Below, piece after piece: positions 35,765 through 44,369 of a stretch of DNA of 64,000 bases (positions within the stretch are counted from its first letter, which is position 1; every line of letters starts with the position of its first letter). The DNA is from JBNKHH01 sp050290245 (GTDB lineage Bacteria > Pseudomonadota > Alphaproteobacteria > Rhodobacterales > Rhodobacteraceae): positions 1 to 64,000 of the forward strand of contig JBNKHH010000083.1 in the NCBI GenBank assembly GCA_050290245.1. Reading direction: 5' to 3'. Below the pieces are notes generated by a model. That model had not been told where the DNA came from and ran no database searches. It saw only the letters and a program-made list of their open reading frames with translations. The position numbers and the translations under genes were made by a program.

Positions 35765-35877
35765 GGTTGTTGGGAAACCATGAATTCCACTTATACCCAG
35801 GCTCTACAAACACATCATCTTTTCTTTCCTTCTATATATATATTTTATTGGTATGCCGTGAGCGCGAAAGAAGAGAG

Positions 35878-36327
35878 ATGTTGGACCTACTTTCAGATCT
35901 GTACCCTTGGACCAAGTCTCTTCACATCATATCTGTGATCTCGTGGATGGCCGGGCTATTCTACCTTCCGAGGTTGTTTGTTCATCATGTTGAGCGCGCA
36001 GGTCAGGACGGCCCGCTGCATGAGACTTTTGTCATGATGGAGCAGAAACTGCTTCGGTTGATCATGAATCCGGCAATGGTAGCGACATGGGTTTTTGGAC
36101 TTATGCTCGTCTTCACGCCCGGTATCGTTGATTGGTCTTCTGTCTGGCCGTGGACAAAGGTAGCTGGCGTTCTTTCGCTAACTTGGTTCCATCATTGGCT
36201 TGCTTCTCGCCGAAAAGAGTTCGCTTCTTCGTCGAACAAGACGACGGGCCGAAGATATCGGCTGATGAACGAGGTCCCAACGGTCGCGATGATCCTGATT
36301 GTCTTCTCGGTCGTTTTGAAATTCTGA
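35878..36327 (+). CDS. hemJ: protoporphyrinogen oxidase HemJ
   Basis: A 149-residue membrane protein with about four transmembrane segments. The N-terminal segment carries the conserved His (KSLHIISVISWMAGLFYLPRL), and a K/W region (WPWTKVAGV) plus RRYRLMNEVPT near the C terminus complete the HemJ signature. It oxidises protoporphyrinogen IX to protoporphyrin IX and binds heme b. I start at ATG 35878, preceded by AAGAGAG; an in-frame ATG at 35740 would add 46 residues encoded by the AT-rich gap. It is the first rightward gene from the candidate origin. Confidence 0.9.
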   Translation: MLDLLSDLYPWTKSLHIISVISWMAGLFYLPRLFVHHVERAGQDGPLHETFVMMEQKLLRLIMNPAMVATWVFGLMLVFTPGIVDWSSVWPWTKVAGVLSLTWFHHWLASRRKEFASSSNKTTGRRYRLMNEVPTVAMILIVFSVVLKF

Positions 36328-36450
36328 GAGGACTTGACTCGTTCGGTCGCTGTCCGTAAACGTCACCGCGGATGCCGTCCTGGCATTTTCTTATCTCCAT
36401 ACATCTGCCGAATATGCTCGTTCTTGCGGGTAATCACAGAGGTTTATCTT

Positions 36451-37719
36451 ATGTCCGACCGACTGAATCTGTCCGAGCTGAAATCGAAGTCTCCGAAAGA
36501 ACTGCTGTCCATGGCAGAGGAGCTTGAGATTGAGAACGCTTCGACGATGCGCAAGGGCGAGATGATGTTCTCGATCCTGAAGGAGCGCGCTGACGAGGAT
36601 TGGGTAATCGGTGGCGATGGTGTTTTGGAAGTATTGCAGGATGGATTCGGTTTCCTGCGGTCGCCCGAAGCAAACTATCTACCCGGTCCGGACGATATCT
36701 ATCTGTCGCCGGAGATGATCCGCCAGTTTTCGCTTCGTACTGGGGATACGGTCGAAGGTGTTATCCGTGAACCAAATGACGACGAACGTTATTTTGCGAT
36801 GACGAAAGTCGAAAAAATCAACTTTGAGGACCCCGAAAAGGCGAGACACAAAGTAAGCTTCGACAACCTGACTCCGCTTTACCCAGATGAGCGGCTCAAG
36901 ATGGAAATCGAGGATCCCACCATCAAGGATCGTTCCGCAAGAATTATCGACCTCGTGGCACCCATTGGTAAAGGGCAGCGCTCGTTGATTGTTGCCCCCC
37001 CAAGGACCGGCAAAACGGTTCTGCTTCAGAATATCGCCCATTCAATCGAGACGAACCATCCGGAGTGCTATCTGATCGTGTTGTTGATCGATGAGCGTCC
37101 TGAAGAGGTCACGGACATGCAGCGTTCGGTCAAAGGGGAGGTTGTTTCGTCGACATTCGATGAACCGGCAACACGGCACGTTGCAGTTTCCGACATGGTT
37201 ATCGAAAAGGCAAAGCGTCTTGTTGAGCACAAACGGGATGTTGTCATCCTTTTGGATTCCATCACGCGCCTTGGCCGAGCCTTCAACACGGTTGTGCCCT
37301 CGTCGGGCAAGGTTCTGACGGGTGGTGTTGACGCCAATGCCCTTCAGCGACCGAAGCGGTTTTTCGGTGCTGCCAGGAATATCGAAGAGGGTGGCTCTTT
37401 GACGATCATCGCAACAGCATTGATCGATACCGGTAGCCGGATGGATGAGGTGATCTTCGAAGAGTTCAAGGGCACTGGTAACAGCGAGATCGTTCTTGAT
37501 CGGAAGGTGGCAGATAAACGCGTCTATCCGGCAATGGATATCTTGAAGTCCGGAACCCGGAAAGAGGACCTGCTTGTTGACAAGAATGACCTGCAGAAAA
37601 TGTTCGTATTGCGTCGCATCCTTAATCCGATGGGGACCACGGATGCGATCGAGTTCCTGTTGTCGAAACTGAAGCAAACCAAGACGAACTCTGATTTCTT
37701 CGACTCTATGAACGCTTGA
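36451..37719 (+). CDS. rho: transcription termination factor Rho
   Basis: A 422-residue hexameric RNA helicase. The Rho N-terminal helical domain (LNLSELKSKSPKELL), the cold-shock-like RNA-binding domain (GFGFLRSPEANYLPGPDDIY) and the ATPase with Walker A APPRTGKTVLL and Walker B VVILLDSITRLGRA are all standard. The ATG at 36451 has AGAGG eight bases upstream. A 123-base leader separates it from hemJ; Rho often autoregulates through its leader, but I see no specific structure. Confidence 0.97.
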   Translation: MSDRLNLSELKSKSPKELLSMAEELEIENASTMRKGEMMFSILKERADEDWVIGGDGVLEVLQDGFGFLRSPEANYLPGPDDIYLSPEMIRQFSLRTGDTVEGVIREPNDDERYFAMTKVEKINFEDPEKARHKVSFDNLTPLYPDERLKMEIEDPTIKDRSARIIDLVAPIGKGQRSLIVAPPRTGKTVLLQNIAHSIETNHPECYLIVLLIDERPEEVTDMQRSVKGEVVSSTFDEPATRHVAVSDMVIEKAKRLVEHKRDVVILLDSITRLGRAFNTVVPSSGKVLTGGVDANALQRPKRFFGAARNIEEGGSLTIIATALIDTGSRMDEVIFEEFKGTGNSEIVLDRKVADKRVYPAMDILKSGTRKEDLLVDKNDLQKMFVLRRILNPMGTTDAIEFLLSKLKQTKTNSDFFDSMNA

Positions 37720-37722
37720 TTT

Positions 37723-37738
37723 TCTGTTTAAAAACAGA
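37723..37738. terminator. short AT-rich inverted repeat between rho and mnmE
   Basis: TCTGTT-TAAA-AACAGA, followed by TTGTTAGTT, begins 4 bases after the rho stop. The stem is weak and the next gene starts 12 bases later, so it is at best a partial terminator. Confidence 0.3.
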
Positions 37739-37749
37739 TTGTTAGTTCT

Positions 37750-39027
37750 ATGGAAACGATTTTCGCACTCGCGAGCGCCCGTGGAAAATCGGGGGTAGCT
37801 GTCGTTCGGCTTTCCGGCAGTATGGTGATGGATTGCGTTCGATCAATCGCCCGAAGGATACCCGAGCCTAGAGTGGCGACCTATTGTCGTTTGGTGCACA
37901 GGGGCATCTTTCTGGATGAGGCCCTGGTCCTTTTTTTTCCTGGTCCGAACAGTTTTACGGGCGAGGATGTGGCCGAGTTTCATCTTCACGGGTCAATTGC
38001 GACTGTGAATGCTGTCCTGGAGGCGTTGGCGGATTTTCCTGATGTTCGCCTGGCCGAACCAGGAGAGTTTACAAGAAGGGCGCTGGAAAACGACAAGCTT
38101 GATCTGAGCCAGGTGGAAGGTTTGTCGGATTTGATCGAGTCGGAGACCGAAGCGCAACGGCGTCAGGCGCTTCGGGTGCTTTCCGGAGAGCTTGGCCGCC
38201 GCGCCAGTGCTTGGAGAGATGATCTGATCCGGGCGGCGGCCTTGCTTGCAGCGACGATCGATTTTGTCGATGAGGAGGTTCCCGTCGATGTTACGCCAGA
38301 GGTGCTCGCGCTGGTTGAGGGCGTCTTGGGTGCGTTGGAGGCTGAAGTCGCAGGCGCAAAAGCGGCGGAGCGTATTCGCGAAGGTTTCGAAGTGGCGATT
38401 GTTGGCCCTCCCAACGTGGGGAAGTCTACATTATTGAATGCGCTGGCAGGTCGTGAAGCGGCTATTACTTCCGAGGTTGAAGGAACGACACGCGATGTCA
38501 TCGAAGTGCGGATGGAAATCCGCGGTTTGCCTGTTACAGTGCTGGATACTGCCGGGATTCGCTCGACGGATGACAGGATTGAGTCTCTCGGCATTGAAAG
38601 GGCGCGTAGCCGGGCGGAAGATGCTGATTTACGGGTGATCCTTTCCGCGAACGAACATGACCGGCCCATAATTGATCCCAGGAAAGGTGATTTTGTCTTG
38701 GTTTCGAAAGCCGATCTTGGAAATGGCGACATATCCGGACTGACAGGGTTCGGTGTAGAAGAGTTCATTGATAGGTTGGCTCAGGAACTTGAAAAGCGTG
38801 CTGCGGGAGCTGGCTTGGCTATCCGAGAGCGCCACAGATTGGCGATGCAGCGGGCCATTGGCGCTCTTAACCTAAGCCGTGAACAGTTGACCAGCATCGA
38901 AGGTATGACGGAATTTGCGGCTGAGGAACTCAGAGTCGCAGTTGTAGCGCTGGATAGTCTTGTTGGCCGTGTTGATGTCGAGCACATACTTGGTGAGATA
39001 TTCTCACGGTTTTGTATTGGCAAATAG
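37750..39027 (+). CDS. mnmE: tRNA modification GTPase MnmE
   Basis: A 425-residue protein that with MnmG makes the xm5U34 wobble modification. The N-terminal folate-binding domain opens ETIFALASARGKSGVAVVRLSG. The G domain has GPPNVGKSTLLN, EGTTRDV and DTAGIR. The C-terminal CIGK motif, whose cysteine is essential, is intact as FCIGK. It is slightly shorter than E. coli MnmE (454), usual for the group. It sits 3 bases before mnmG. Confidence 0.96.
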   Translation: METIFALASARGKSGVAVVRLSGSMVMDCVRSIARRIPEPRVATYCRLVHRGIFLDEALVLFFPGPNSFTGEDVAEFHLHGSIATVNAVLEALADFPDVRLAEPGEFTRRALENDKLDLSQVEGLSDLIESETEAQRRQALRVLSGELGRRASAWRDDLIRAAALLAATIDFVDEEVPVDVTPEVLALVEGVLGALEAEVAGAKAAERIREGFEVAIVGPPNVGKSTLLNALAGREAAITSEVEGTTRDVIEVRMEIRGLPVTVLDTAGIRSTDDRIESLGIERARSRAEDADLRVILSANEHDRPIIDPRKGDFVLVSKADLGNGDISGLTGFGVEEFIDRLAQELEKRAAGAGLAIRERHRLAMQRAIGALNLSREQLTSIEGMTEFAAEELRVAVVALDSLVGRVDVEHILGEIFSRFCIGK

Positions 39028-39030
39028 AGG

Positions 39031-40908
39031 GTGGTGTTTCACGTGAAACATCGAAAGGTAGATGTCGTTGTGGTCGGTGGGGGCCATGCCGGATGCGAGG
39101 CCGCTTTCGCTGCCGCACGCCGAGGAGCTAGCGTCGTTCTCGTGACCCTGTCGCGTGATGGAATCGGGGTCATGTCGTGCAATCCAGCGATCGGCGGCTT
39201 GGGGAAGGGACATCTTGTCAGGGAGATCGATGCGCTGGATGGCGTCATGGGTCGAGTGGCGGATGCGGCGGGAATTCAGTTTCGCTTACTGAACCGCAAG
39301 AAAGGGCCAGCCGTCCAAGGGCCGCGCGCGCAGGCAGACCGATCAATCTATCGAGCGGAAATGCAGAAAGCCATTGATGCAGACAGTGGTATTTCGGTCG
39401 TAGAGGCGGAGGTTTGCGATCTCATTTGTCGCGGCGATACCGTTCATGGTGTGGTGCTGGCCGATGGAACTGAGATTGAGAGCGCGTCTACCGTACTGAC
39501 GACAGGCACATTTCTTCGAGGCGTCATTCACATTGGCGACAAATCTCAACCAGGTGGGCGAATGGGTGACAAGCCGTCTGTTCGCCTGGCAGACAGAATT
39601 GCCGATTTCGGTTTCAAGCTGGGTCGTTTGAAAACGGGCACTCCGCCGAGACTTCGTGCAGCAAGTATTGATTGGCAGGTCTTGGAAGAGCAGCCGGGCG
39701 ATGACGATCCGGTATTCTTTTCGTTTCTTTCAAACCAAGTGCAGGCGCGGCAAGTGTCCTGCGGCATTACTCATACGAACCAAGAAACTCATGAAATCAT
39801 TACGGAAAACCTCAGTCGATCCGCAATGTATGGCGGGCACATCGACGGGGTTGGGCCGCGATATTGCCCGTCGATAGAAGACAAGGTTGTCCGGTTCGCC
39901 GAGAAAACGTCCCACCAGATCTTCCTGGAGCCGGAGGGTCTCACCAGCGATCTCATTTACCCAAATGGAATCTCTACGTCGCTCCCCCTGGAGGTTCAAG
40001 AAGCCTATGTGCGCTCGATCCGGGGTCTGGAATCAGCTGAAATCGCCCAGCCTGGCTACGCGATTGAATATGATTACGTCGATCCGCGCGCCTTGGATGC
40101 CGGTCTTGAATCTCACGATGTGAACGGGCTGTTTCTGGCGGGTCAGATCAATGGAACAACAGGTTATGAAGAGGCAGCGGCACAAGGGCTAGTGGCAGGA
40201 CTGAACGCAGCCGCGCGGGCTCTCGGCCTTGAACGTGCCCGGTTTGGGCGGGACACGTCGTACATCGGTGTTATGATTGATGACCTAACGACCAAGGGCG
40301 TTAGCGAGCCCTATCGGATGTTTACGTCTCGAGCGGAGTACCGGCTTTCCTTGCGCGCCGACAATGCTGACCAACGTCTGACCCCACTTGGTTTCGAATG
40401 GGGTGTAGTCGGAGCAGTCAGAAAAAACAATTTCGATGAAAAGATGGAAAGGCTTGCTGCCGGTAGAACGCAACTGAGCGCCGCCATGATTCCGGCGAGA
40501 GAAGCAGCAAGCGCAGGAGTTCGCGTTTCACCGGACGGGCAGGCGCGCTCTGCGTACTCGCTATTGTCGTTCTCCGATGTGGAATTCGAGACGCTCGTTG
40601 CGCTTCGCAGCGAGCTGGGCGCTATCTCGAAAGATGACCGCACTCAACTCAAGTCGGACGCGCTCTATGAGCATTATATCAAACGACAGGCGCGCGATGT
40701 CGAAGTCTTGCGAAAGGATGAGGCGATCGAAATTCCGTCTGACTTCGACTATGGGCAGATAGACGGTTTATCAAACGAACTCAGACAGAAGTTGGAGTTT
40801 GTGAGGCCGAGCTCAATTGGGCAGGCTGGGCGCCTGGAGGGTATGACGCCGGCAGCACTTACACTGCTTTTGGCAAAGATACGCCTGAAAGAACGTCGGA
40901 AGGCATGA
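39031..40908 (+). CDS. mnmG: tRNA uridine-5-carboxymethylaminomethyl synthase MnmG (GidA)
   Basis: A 625-residue FAD enzyme, partner of MnmE. The dinucleotide-binding VVVVGGGHAGCEAA motif, the GPRAQADR segment and the two cysteine-containing signatures (GISTSLP; CPSIEDK) are present. Two adjacent GTG codons (39031, 39034) are possible starts; the second aligns with the MFHVKH opening common in relatives. The codons that follow are a perfect parS site, so the N terminus VFHVKH is dictated by chromosome-segregation DNA. It overlaps rsmG by 4 bases. Confidence 0.96.
   Translation: MVFHVKHRKVDVVVVGGGHAGCEAAFAAARRGASVVLVTLSRDGIGVMSCNPAIGGLGKGHLVREIDALDGVMGRVADAAGIQFRLLNRKKGPAVQGPRAQADRSIYRAEMQKAIDADSGISVVEAEVCDLICRGDTVHGVVLADGTEIESASTVLTTGTFLRGVIHIGDKSQPGGRMGDKPSVRLADRIADFGFKLGRLKTGTPPRLRAASIDWQVLEEQPGDDDPVFFSFLSNQVQARQVSCGITHTNQETHEIITENLSRSAMYGGHIDGVGPRYCPSIEDKVVRFAEKTSHQIFLEPEGLTSDLIYPNGISTSLPLEVQEAYVRSIRGLESAEIAQPGYAIEYDYVDPRALDAGLESHDVNGLFLAGQINGTTGYEEAAAQGLVAGLNAAARALGLERARFGRDTSYIGVMIDDLTTKGVSEPYRMFTSRAEYRLSLRADNADQRLTPLGFEWGVVGAVRKNNFDEKMERLAAGRTQLSAAMIPAREAASAGVRVSPDGQARSAYSLLSFSDVEFETLVALRSELGAISKDDRTQLKSDALYEHYIKRQARDVEVLRKDEAIEIPSDFDYGQIDGLSNELRQKLEFVRPSSIGQAGRLEGMTPAALTLLLAKIRLKERRKA
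39035..39050. promoter_or_regulatory. parS centromere-like site 1 (ParB binding)
   Basis: TGTTTCACGTGAAACA, a perfect 16-base parS palindrome, inside codons 2-7 of mnmG. It is 3.4 kb from the candidate origin and 3.3 kb upstream of parB. Confidence 0.95.
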
Positions 40909-41528
40909 AATCGGACAAGGAAGACTTTCTGCAACGGTTCAATGTTTCACGTGAAACACTGGAGCGGCTTGAGCTGTACGAGCAGCATTTGCTCCGCTGG
41001 AACAAGAAGATCAACCTGATTTCACCTGTAACGGTTCCTCGCTTCTGGTCGAGACACCTGTCGGACTCCGCGCAGGTTCTGAAAATAGCGCCCCAGGACT
41101 TCCAGCACTGGGCAGATTTGGGCAGTGGCGGCGGGTTTCCGGGTGTCGTTATTGGCATTATGCGGAAGAACAAAGAGAAAAGCCGGGTAACGCTTGTGGA
41201 GTCAGACCAAAGAAAGGCCGCGTTCCTTCGCACGGTCGCTCGAGAATGCGAAATCGAACTGACGGTGGATTCCAGACGAATAGAAGAGCTTCCACCGCTG
41301 GATGCCGATGTTATTTCTGCCAGGGCGCTCGCACCGCTCGAAACCCTGCTGTCTTATGCAGAACGGCACATGTCGCCCGAAGGCTGCGCCATTTTTCTTA
41401 AGGGCAAGAAAGCACAACATGAGGTTCGTGCAGCGCTTGAAACTTGGCGATTTCGCTGCGAGAAGCATAAGAGCATCACAGATTCAGACGGTGTACTGTT
41501 GAAAATCGGAGATATCGAACGTGTCTGA
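40905..41528 (+). CDS. rsmG: 16S rRNA (guanine527-N7) methyltransferase RsmG (GidB)
   Basis: A 207-residue SAM-dependent methyltransferase of G527 in 16S rRNA, whose loss gives low-level streptomycin resistance in many bacteria. The SAM-binding DLGSGGGFPGVV and LVESDQRKAAFLR motifs are intact, and EQHLLRWNKKINLIS is the family N-terminal signature. The NVSRET residues near the start are encoded by the second parS site. It overlaps mnmG (4 bases) and parA (8 bases). Confidence 0.95.
   Translation: MKSDKEDFLQRFNVSRETLERLELYEQHLLRWNKKINLISPVTVPRFWSRHLSDSAQVLKIAPQDFQHWADLGSGGGFPGVVIGIMRKNKEKSRVTLVESDQRKAAFLRTVARECEIELTVDSRRIEELPPLDADVISARALAPLETLLSYAERHMSPEGCAIFLKGKKAQHEVRAALETWRFRCEKHKSITDSDGVLLKIGDIERV
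40943..40958. promoter_or_regulatory. parS centromere-like site 2 (ParB binding)
   Basis: TGTTTCACGTGAAACA, identical to site 1, in codons encoding NVSRET near the rsmG start. The two sites are 1.9 kb apart in the same orientation-free palindrome form. Confidence 0.95.
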
Positions 41529-42330
41529 TCCGACGCGGCCGCCCTTGCCACGTATTATTTCGATTGCAAATCAAAAAGGTGGTGTCGGAAAGACTACTAC
41601 TACCATCAACTTAGGGGCAGCTTTGGCTGAAGAGGGCTACAATGTCCTTCTGGTTGATCTTGATCCCCAGGGAAACGCTTCCACGGGCCTCGGCGTCGAT
41701 CCCGAGGACAGGGAGTATACAACCTATGACCTGATCCTGGACGAAGGAAGTCTGGCCAATGTGATCAGGCCGACTTCCATTGAGGGCTTGCTGATCGCTC
41801 CGTCGACGACCGACCTGAGCTCAGCCGACATTGAAATGATGTCGATTGAAAAACGGAGCTTCCTTCTGCACGATGCGCTTCGCCAGAACGAAATCGACGC
41901 CTACGATCTGGATTTCATATTGATCGACTGTCCGCCGTCTCTCAGTCTTTTGACCATAAATGCGATGGTCGCCTCCGACTCAGTGTTGATACCCCTCCAA
42001 AGCGAATTCTTTGCTCTCGAGGGCCTTTCGCAGCTGATGCTCACAATCCGGCAGGTTCGTCAGAACGCTAATCCCAACCTGAGGATAGAGGGCGTCTTGC
42101 TGACGATGTACGATGGACGAAACAACCTGAGCCAGCAGGTAGAAAACGATGCGCGCAAGACTTTGGGCGAACTGGTCTATAAGACGGTTGTTCCGAGAAA
42201 CGTACGTGTTTCCGAGGCGCCATCCTTTGCCCTGCCTGTCATTTCTTATGACTCCGGATCAAAAGGTGCGCTTGCCTATCGCGCTCTTGCACAAGAATTG
42301 GTAGACAAAGTAAACTCAACTACGACATAG
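41521..42330 (+). CDS. parA: chromosome partitioning ATPase ParA
   Basis: A 269-residue Walker-type ATPase with the deviant P-loop KGGVGKTTTTIN, the DLDPQGNAS motif and FILIDCPPSLSLLT. It binds nucleoid DNA and, with ParB-parS, moves the origin region. The GTG start at 41521 overlaps rsmG by 8 bases. The leading residues (SDPTRPPLPRIIS) are typical of chromosomal alphaproteobacterial ParA. Confidence 0.97.
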   Translation: MSDPTRPPLPRIISIANQKGGVGKTTTTINLGAALAEEGYNVLLVDLDPQGNASTGLGVDPEDREYTTYDLILDEGSLANVIRPTSIEGLLIAPSTTDLSSADIEMMSIEKRSFLLHDALRQNEIDAYDLDFILIDCPPSLSLLTINAMVASDSVLIPLQSEFFALEGLSQLMLTIRQVRQNANPNLRIEGVLLTMYDGRNNLSQQVENDARKTLGELVYKTVVPRNVRVSEAPSFALPVISYDSGSKGALAYRALAQELVDKVNSTTT

Positions 42331-42339
42331 GGTGGTTTG

Positions 42340-43245
42340 ATGGCACAGGCGAAATCAGAGCGGCGCGGCCTTGGTCGAGGTCTTTCGGCCCTCATGGCAG
42401 ACATAGATGACACGTCGACCCAGGCAACGCCGACGCCGCGAAAAGCCGAAACGACGATCGACATCGGATTGATTGCACCCAATCCGGACCAACCTCGCCG
42501 CACATTCACTGAAAGCGCATTGGAGGAGCTGACGGAGTCCATTCGTGCGAAGGGAATCATCCAGCCGCTGATCCTGCGCAGGAACCCACGCGATCCGGCG
42601 GGCTTTGAAATTGTTGCCGGCGAACGTCGCTGGAGGGCCGCTCAGAGAGCTCAGCTGCATCAGGTTCCGGCGATCGTACGGGATCTGGATGATACCGAGG
42701 TGATGGAATTCGCCATTATCGAAAACATTCAGCGTGCCGACCTGAACGCTGTCGAGGAGGCCGCGGGTTATCGACAGCTCATGGAGCGGTTCGGGCATAC
42801 CCAGGAAAAAATCGCGGAGGCCCTGGGAAAAAGCAGAAGTCACATCGCGAACTTGCTGAGGCTTCTAACGCTTCCCGAGGAAGTCATGGACATGGTCCGG
42901 TCCGGTGAGCTTTCCGCCGGTCATGCCCGTGCGCTTGTAACAGCAGACGATGCGCTGGAATTGGCGAAAAAGATCGCGCGCGATGGCCTGTCGGTAAGGC
43001 AGACCGAAAAGCTCCTGAGGAGCGATCGCCAGAAAAGCAAGGCACCAAAAAAGGTTGAGCCGGTCAAGGACGCCGACACGCGGCATCTGGAGAATGATCT
43101 GACCGCGGCACTTGGAATGAAGGTCTCGATCAATCATGAAGTCGGCGGCGAAAAAGGCAGCCTGACGATTGCCTACTCGGACCTGTCTCAGCTGGATGAG
43201 GTGTGCCGGCGGCTGTCCGTCACCACTGATGCAGGAACGGTCTAG
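42340..43245 (+). CDS. parB: chromosome partitioning protein ParB
   Basis: A 301-residue CTP-dependent DNA clamp. The N-terminal ParA-stimulating peptide has RRGLGRGLSALM (9-20). The CTP-binding motif is GERRWRAAQRA. A helix-turn-helix (TQEKIAEALGKSRSHIANLLRLL) reads parS, and a C-terminal dimer domain ends the protein. Start is ATG 42340 after GGTGG; the TTG at 42337 is less likely. It converges on hemW, with a shared CTAG stop. Confidence 0.97.
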   Translation: MAQAKSERRGLGRGLSALMADIDDTSTQATPTPRKAETTIDIGLIAPNPDQPRRTFTESALEELTESIRAKGIIQPLILRRNPRDPAGFEIVAGERRWRAAQRAQLHQVPAIVRDLDDTEVMEFAIIENIQRADLNAVEEAAGYRQLMERFGHTQEKIAEALGKSRSHIANLLRLLTLPEEVMDMVRSGELSAGHARALVTADDALELAKKIARDGLSVRQTEKLLRSDRQKSKAPKKVEPVKDADTRHLENDLTAALGMKVSINHEVGGEKGSLTIAYSDLSQLDEVCRRLSVTTDAGTV

Positions 43246-44369
43246 ACAAGCAAGTGGCGCAATATTGCGTTCAAAATCGGTCTGCCCGAGTGGGTAGCGC
43301 GAACTCGATCTTCATGAAGCTCCAGAACGCCGTATCCAACTAACTCATTGATTTTATTTATATCTTCGAAATCTTTAACGGGTATTCCGCCCGACAACCG
43401 AAGACCCATCATGATCAGTTCATTGTAGATTTCTTCTTGGGTGAGCACCGTGCGCTTGGTTTCACCAGTGCCTGACGTCTCAACGCTGATCAACCATTGA
43501 TCAGGCTGGAGGTAAGTTTCGGTAGATACTCGCCGGCCGTCTTCCGTTATTCGCCCATGAGCGCCCGGACCAATGCCAACCCAATCGCCGGACTGCCAAT
43601 AGATCAGGTTGTGACGTGACTCGCCGCCAGCCTTGGCATGATTCGAAATCTCATAGGCATCGAATCCATACTTTGATGTCATTTCCTGAGTCACCGAGTA
43701 CATATCGGCTCCAAGATCGTTGTCCGGCAAACCGGCAAGGCCCCCACGGGCTTGCCTGGCTCCGAATGCCGTGTCTGGCTCGATCGTAAGCTGGTAGAGG
43801 GACAAATGATCCTGCGCCAAATCCAACGCTTCGCCAAGTTCGATCCGCCAATCTTGGAGTGATTGATGTTGCCGGGCATAGATCAGATCAAATGATGTAC
43901 GGGCGAATGTCGCCTGGGCGATCTTGATCGCGCGTTTTGCCTGGTCCACTGAATGCAGACGACCGAGAGCGCGCAAGCTGTGGTCACGCAAAGATTGAAC
44001 ACCGATTGAAACTCGGTTCACGCCCGCCTGTGCATAATCGGCAAACCGATCCGCCTCGACCGACGACGGGTTGGCCTCCAAGGTGATTTCCATGTCGTTC
44101 GAAGGCGCCCAGGCCGAGCAAGCAGCGTTGATAATCGCCGCGACCGTATCCGCGGCCATTAGGCTAGGGGTGCCGCCACCAAAGTAAATCGAGTTCAGGA
44201 CACGGGCGCCGGTGGCCTCTCTGTTTCGTCGAATTTCAGAGAGGAAAGCCGTCTCCCAGCGAGCTTGATCTACGGATGCCGCCACATGACTATTGAAATC
44301 GCAGTAGGGACATTTGGCCTGGCAAAACGGCCAGTGAACATACAGGCCAAAGCCTGTATTTCTAAGCAT
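43242..44369 (-). CDS. hemW: radical SAM heme chaperone HemW
   Basis: A 375-residue member of the HemN-like family. The radical-SAM cluster motif is CxxxCxxC in FCQAKCPYCDFNSH. YFGGGTPSLM and the VSIGVQSL motif support the call. Members like this lack HemN's coproporphyrinogen-oxidase features and bind heme for delivery, so I call it HemW; older annotations say oxygen-independent coproporphyrinogen oxidase-like. It overlaps rdgB by 8 bases, in the unit rph-rdgB-hemW. Confidence 0.92.
   Translation of the reverse strand: MLRNTGFGLYVHWPFCQAKCPYCDFNSHVAASVDQARWETAFLSEIRRNREATGARVLNSIYFGGGTPSLMAADTVAAIINAACSAWAPSNDMEITLEANPSSVEADRFADYAQAGVNRVSIGVQSLRDHSLRALGRLHSVDQAKRAIKIAQATFARTSFDLIYARQHQSLQDWRIELGEALDLAQDHLSLYQLTIEPDTAFGARQARGGLAGLPDNDLGADMYSVTQEMTSKYGFDAYEISNHAKAGGESRHNLIYWQSGDWVGIGPGAHGRITEDGRRVSTETYLQPDQWLISVETSGTGETKRTVLTQEEIYNELIMMGLRLSGGIPVKDFEDINKINELVGYGVLELHEDRVRATHSGRPILNAILRHLLV

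Larger units (their letters stand above)
35471..35877. other. candidate chromosomal replication origin (oriC)
   Basis: A 407-base gene-free gap between the divergent units maf-aroE-coaE-dnaQ and hemJ-rho-mnmE-mnmG-rsmG-parA-parB. It holds DnaA-box-like sites (TTATGCACA at 35516-35524, TTTTCCACA at 35756-35764, TTGTCCACA at 35470-35478, all on minus), a TATCCAC-g-GTGGATA palindrome, and AT-rich tracts at about 35644-35722 and 35800-35855 that could unwind. In Caulobacter and Rickettsia the origin lies in the equivalent gap (between hemE and the maf side). Two parS sites lie 3.2-5.4 kb to the right. Synteny is the strongest argument; no replication assay or skew plot is available here. Confidence 0.6.
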
